A stretch of DNA of 9,615 nucleotides from Clostridiaceae bacterium. GTDB taxonomy: Bacteria; Bacillota; Clostridia; Oscillospirales; Acutalibacteraceae. The notes beneath the pieces were generated by a model. It searched no databases, was not told where the DNA came from, and was given only the letters and a program-made list of their open reading frames with translations. Below are positions 6,836-9,615 of this stretch, piece after piece. The stretch covers positions 1-9,615 of the forward strand of contig JAEDHZ010000044.1 in NCBI GenBank assembly GCA_016292705.1. The letters run 5' to 3'. A program made the position numbers and the translations under genes. Every line of letters begins with the position of its first letter. The stretch's first letter is position 1.

Positions 6836-7690
6836 TTACAGCACAAAAAGGACAGCGACGCTGACAGCTGCAAAAAGTATTGAAAAAATGCTGAAATACA
6901 AACATATTTTCCGGAAATCAATTTTAGAAATGAGGTGAATCATCACTCCGCTTCCGACAGCCGAAAACACTAAGCACAAAAGAATGACAACCGGATTGAG
7001 CACAATGCCGGTCATGGTTGAACGAATCAGCCTGAAGACATTGGTAATGAATATTGACGGAGCTATATATGTCAGAATCTCACGAACAATAACCTTGTTG
7101 TCAATATCTGAAATGAGAAGGCTTGTTGCGCCGGTTGAAATGCTCGAAATGCCCGGAAAAAAGTAAGAAGCAGTCTGATAGATGCTGAATCTGATTGTTG
7201 ATTTCCAATCGGAGGCTCTTTTTGTCTGCGCATATCCTTGTTTGACATACCAGCTTCCGATGAGCAGGAAAAGACCGCTTACTGCACAGCATACGGCAGT
7301 AACAAGAAGGTGTTCGGCGCTGATTTGTTCACTGAAAATATCAAGCAAAAACCTGCCACTTTTATAAGGAACAAACATAACCAGAGCCGGAACAAGTGAT
7401 ATTAAAAGATTGAGCATAAATTTACGATAGACTGTTCGGTTCTGCATAGCAGATTTCTTTGTGCTGAAAAGCGCCTTGAAACCTTTGAAATAGATTTTTC
7501 GCAATGAAATAAAAATCATTACTGAAAAAACAACAGAGATTATTGAGTAATAAAACACTGATAGCTGTGAATTTTTGTTGAAGTCAAGTATGTAACTAAG
7601 AAAAGAATACGAGCCGGCGTATGAAAACGGCAGCGGAGCAAGCAGACCGCTTATCAGAGATATAACCGCAATTTTAATATACTCTATCAT
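6836..7690 (-). CDS. UppP/BacA-family membrane protein (undecaprenyl-diphosphatase homologue), catalytic residues not conserved
   Basis: This 284-residue protein is almost entirely hydrophobic, with about seven or eight membrane segments, close to the usual UppP length of about 270. UppP enzymes dephosphorylate undecaprenyl diphosphate to recycle the wall lipid carrier. Family landmarks are visible: GLLAPLPFSYAG (15-26) aligns with the GLTEFLPVSSTGH block, LVPALV (99-104) with the inner IPAVV block, and FFPGISSISTGATS (177-190) with WPGFSRSGATI. The residues thought to act in catalysis are replaced: the two glutamates of the first motif become S14 and A18, the histidine becomes S27, and the arginine of PGxSRSG is lost within a two-residue-longer segment. 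It may be inactive as a phosphatase or have another role, such as lipid carrier binding or transport. The frame is open back to 7879. The ATG at 7690 is chosen because GGAGGA (7696-7701) lies 5 nt upstream and the family alignment begins there. Confidence 0.75.
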   Translation of the reverse strand: MIEYIKIAVISLISGLLAPLPFSYAGSYSFLSYILDFNKNSQLSVFYYSIISVVFSVMIFISLRKIYFKGFKALFSTKKSAMQNRTVYRKFMLNLLISLVPALVMFVPYKSGRFLLDIFSEQISAEHLLVTAVCCAVSGLFLLIGSWYVKQGYAQTKRASDWKSTIRFSIYQTASYFFPGISSISTGATSLLISDIDNKVIVREILTYIAPSIFITNVFRLIRSTMTGIVLNPVVILLCLVFSAVGSGVMIHLISKIDFRKICLYFSIFSILFAAVSVAVLFVL

Positions 7691-7762
7691 AAAAATCCTC
7701 CGATTTGAACTTCTTATAAGATAAGTAAAACTCTGCATGTATACCAGAATACACACTGATTC

Positions 7763-7791
7763 ATTATAACATAAAAAGCCGTTCAGGGCAA
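7763..7791 (-). promoter_or_regulatory. Extended -10 sigma-A promoter of the UppP-like gene
   Basis: Read on the minus strand, a -35 box TTGCCC (7786-7791, 4 of 6) is followed after 17 bp by a perfect TATAAT (7763-7768), preceded by TGT to give an extended -10. Transcription would start near 7756, leaving a leader of about 65 nt before the ATG at 7690. The -35 box directly abuts the T tract of the ftsH terminator. The leader start holds a small inverted repeat TGTAT/ATACA (7738-7742/7749-7753), too short to call an operator. Confidence 0.75.
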
Positions 7792-7834
7792 GAAAAAAAG
7801 AAGAAAAAACCGTCCTGCAAAAGCAAAACGGTTT
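7792..7834 (-). terminator. Intrinsic terminator of ftsH
   Basis: On the minus strand, AAACCGT (complement of 7828-7834) pairs with ACGGTTT (complement of 7807-7813). Inside, TGC pairs with GCA around a TTTT loop, and two T-G wobbles join the two parts into a 12-bp stem. A long T-rich tract follows (complement of 7792-7809). It starts 7 nt after the ftsH stop codon at 7842. This separates ftsH transcription from the UppP-like gene. Confidence 0.88.
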
Positions 7835-7841
7835 AATGGAT

Positions 7842-9615
7842 TTATGATTGTTCTCCTTCCGGAGAAGAGGATACGACATCCATAGTCTTTTCTTCAGTGA
7901 GCGTGCCGTTCATAAGCTTTTCAAAATCATCCGCATCAATCTTTTCATGCTTCATGAGATACGCTGCAAGTTCATGAAGCTTATCGGTGCTGGCTTTTAG
8001 AATTGCCTCACATCTTGAATATGAATCTTTAACAATGCGGTTAATCTCAGAGTCAATTTCTGCGGCAACAGTTTCAGAATAATTACGGGTATTGCTGTAA
8101 TCTCTGCCAAGGAAAATTTCATGATTTCCCGAACTGTATGAAACCGGACCGACAAGCTCACTCATTCCGTAACGGGTAACCATGTCTCTTGCAAGCTCGG
8201 TTGCTCGTTCAATGTCGTTTGAAGCTCCGGTTGAAATATCTCCGAGGATGAGTGCTTCGGCAACACGGCCACCAAGAAGAACAACAATGTCATCAAGCAT
8301 ATCTCCGCGTGCTTTATATGAGCGTTCTTCCTTTGGAAGTGACATTGTGAAACCGCCTGCCATTCCGCGCGGTATGATTGAAACCTGATGAACAGGATCC
8401 TGATTCGGAAGGCTGAATGTTGCAATTGCGTGGCCGGCTTCATGGTACGCAGTAAGCTTCTTTTCTTTTTCGCTGATTTTGCGGGACTTCTTTTCTGTTC
8501 CGACAACAACCTTGATTGTTGCCTCTTCAATCTCAGCCATAGTAATCGCCTTTTTTCTTCTCCTTGCAGCAAGAAGTGCGGCTTCGTTAAGAAGATTTTC
8601 AAGGTCAGCACCGGTAAAACCGACTGTTGACTGAGCAATTATGTCAAGCTTGACATCCGGCGCAAGGGGTTTCGTTCTTGAATGAACTTTGAGAATAGCT
8701 TCTCTTCCCTTAACATCAGGATATCCGACCGTAATCTGACGGTCAAAACGGCCGGGTCTGAGGAGAGCCGGGTCGAGGATATCCGGGCGGTTTGTTGCAG
8801 CGATGATAATTACGCCTTCATTTGCACCGAAGCCGTCCATTTCAACAAGCAACTGGTTGAGAGTCTGTTCTCTTTCATCATGGCCTCCACCCATACCAGC
8901 ACCACGGTGACGACCAACGGCATCAATTTCATCAATGAATAAGATAGCAGGTGAATTCTTTTTTGCCTGAGCAAAAAGGTCACGGACACGGGATGCGCCG
9001 ACACCGACATACATTTCTACAAAATCCGATCCGGAAATTGAGAAAAACGGAACGCCGGCTTCTCCTGCAACAGCCTTTGCGAGAAGAGTTTTTCCGGTTC
9101 CCGGAGGGCCGACAAGAAGAACACCTTTCGGTATTCTTGCACCGAGTTCATTGAACCGAACGGGACTTTTAAGAAACTCAACAATCTCGCTGAGCTCTTC
9201 CTTTTCCTCGTCAGCACCGGCAACATCTTCAAATGTTGTTTTGACCTTTGCGTCTTTACCGAGTGTGACACGAGCCTTTCCGAAGCTGAGAGTACGGTTG
9301 TTTTCGCTGACAATTGTCTGCCCCATTTTTTTGTAAAAATAGATCATTACGCCCGCAAGCAGAACTCCGGTCAGAAGCATGGGCAGCATACTCGCCCACC
9401 ATGCCGAATTAGAACCCGCCTTATAGTCATACTTAATCGCCTTGTCAGGGTTCTCTTTGTTATACTCCATGATACCTTCATGAATATCGTTGACAAAAAG
9501 TTCAACGCTTGGCAGAGTATATTTCTTTTCAACATCGTCGCCTGCAATTTTATATGTCAAAGCACCGCTGCTGAGGTTGACTGAGTATTCAGTGACCTTA
9601 TGGCTGTTGAAGAGG
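7842..9615 (-). CDS. ftsH: ATP-dependent zinc metalloprotease FtsH (partial, N-terminus beyond window)
   Basis: FtsH is a hexameric membrane AAA+ protease that extracts and degrades misfolded membrane proteins and some cytosolic regulators. About 590 residues are visible and the frame is open to the window edge, so the first membrane segment and true start are outside. A TTG at 9560 would give 572 residues, but it lies inside the extracytoplasmic domain and is not a credible start. Counting from the first full codon at the edge, the order is: extracytoplasmic domain (1 to about 74), membrane segment (about 76-94), Walker A GPPGTGKT (169-176), pore motif FVEMYVGVGA (198-207), Walker B ILFIDE (224-229), the second region of homology ATNRPDILDPALLRPGRFDR (273-292), the zinc motif HEAGH (391-395) and STGASNDI (461-468), whose aspartate is the likely third zinc ligand. 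All key residues are intact. The C-terminal tail is short and acidic. Confidence 0.96.
   Translation of the reverse strand, partial: LFNSHKVTEYSVNLSSGALTYKIAGDDVEKKYTLPSVELFVNDIHEGIMEYNKENPDKAIKYDYKAGSNSAWWASMLPMLLTGVLLAGVMIYFYKKMGQTIVSENNRTLSFGKARVTLGKDAKVKTTFEDVAGADEEKEELSEIVEFLKSPVRFNELGARIPKGVLLVGPPGTGKTLLAKAVAGEAGVPFFSISGSDFVEMYVGVGASRVRDLFAQAKKNSPAILFIDEIDAVGRHRGAGMGGGHDEREQTLNQLLVEMDGFGANEGVIIIAATNRPDILDPALLRPGRFDRQITVGYPDVKGREAILKVHSRTKPLAPDVKLDIIAQSTVGFTGADLENLLNEAALLAARRRKKAITMAEIEEATIKVVVGTEKKSRKISEKEKKLTAYHEAGHAIATFSLPNQDPVHQVSIIPRGMAGGFTMSLPKEERSYKARGDMLDDIVVLLGGRVAEALILGDISTGASNDIERATELARDMVTRYGMSELVGPVSYSSGNHEIFLGRDYSNTRNYSETVAAEIDSEINRIVKDSYSRCEAILKASTDKLHELAAYLMKHEKIDADDFEKLMNGTLTEEKTMDVVSSSPEGEQS

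Noticed and set aside
7738..7753. TGTAT/ATACA inverted repeat near the UppP-like transcription start
   Set aside because: Arms of only 5 bp in AT-rich DNA are expected by chance, and no regulator gene is nearby.
7691..7879. 63-codon upstream extension of the UppP-like frame
   Set aside because: It runs through the terminator, the promoter and into the end of ftsH. The SD and the family alignment support the ATG at 7690.

Overview
The window looks like ordinary chromosomal DNA of a low-to-moderate GC Firmicute, most likely class Clostridia and perhaps a Ruminococcaceae/Oscillospiraceae-type organism. The evidence is strong GGAGG-type ribosome binding sites, sigma-A promoters, a tRNA gene that encodes its own CCA, a CwlD-like amidase, and clostridial-looking FtsH, FtsK/SpoIIIE and YgiQ proteins. 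The lineage is inferred from sequence style only. All seven protein genes lie on the minus strand. One tRNA gene lies on the plus strand. I see no mobile element, CRISPR array, phage gene or clear pseudogene.

Layout in the direction of transcription, from right to left. (1) 9615-7842: ftsH, the membrane AAA+ zinc protease, with its N-terminus cut off by the window edge. It ends at a strong intrinsic terminator. (2) 7690-6836: a UppP/BacA-family membrane protein with its own extended -10 promoter. It keeps the family fold pattern but has lost the usual catalytic residues. (3) 6733-1060: a tight four-gene run of ftsK/spoIIIE, ygiQ (radical SAM), a membrane-anchored ComEC-type metallo-beta-lactamase, and a small DUF3006 protein. 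Junctions are +9, -23 and +15 nt, so it is almost certainly one operon. (4) 999-915, plus strand: tRNA-Leu(UAG) with a consensus promoter. It converges on the ftsK operon, and both share one hairpin terminator. (5) 798-52: a CwlD-like N-acetylmuramoyl-L-alanine amidase, transcribed divergently from the tRNA.

The common theme is the cell envelope and division: peptidoglycan hydrolysis (CwlD), lipid-carrier-type membrane protein (UppP-like), chromosome translocation at the septum (FtsK) and membrane protein quality control (FtsH). I found no convincing new multi-gene system. The best leads are the UppP homologue without its catalytic residues, the back-to-back promoters of the tRNA and amidase whose -35 boxes are 4 bp apart, and the unexplained co-transcription of YgiQ, the metallo-beta-lactamase and DUF3006 with FtsK.
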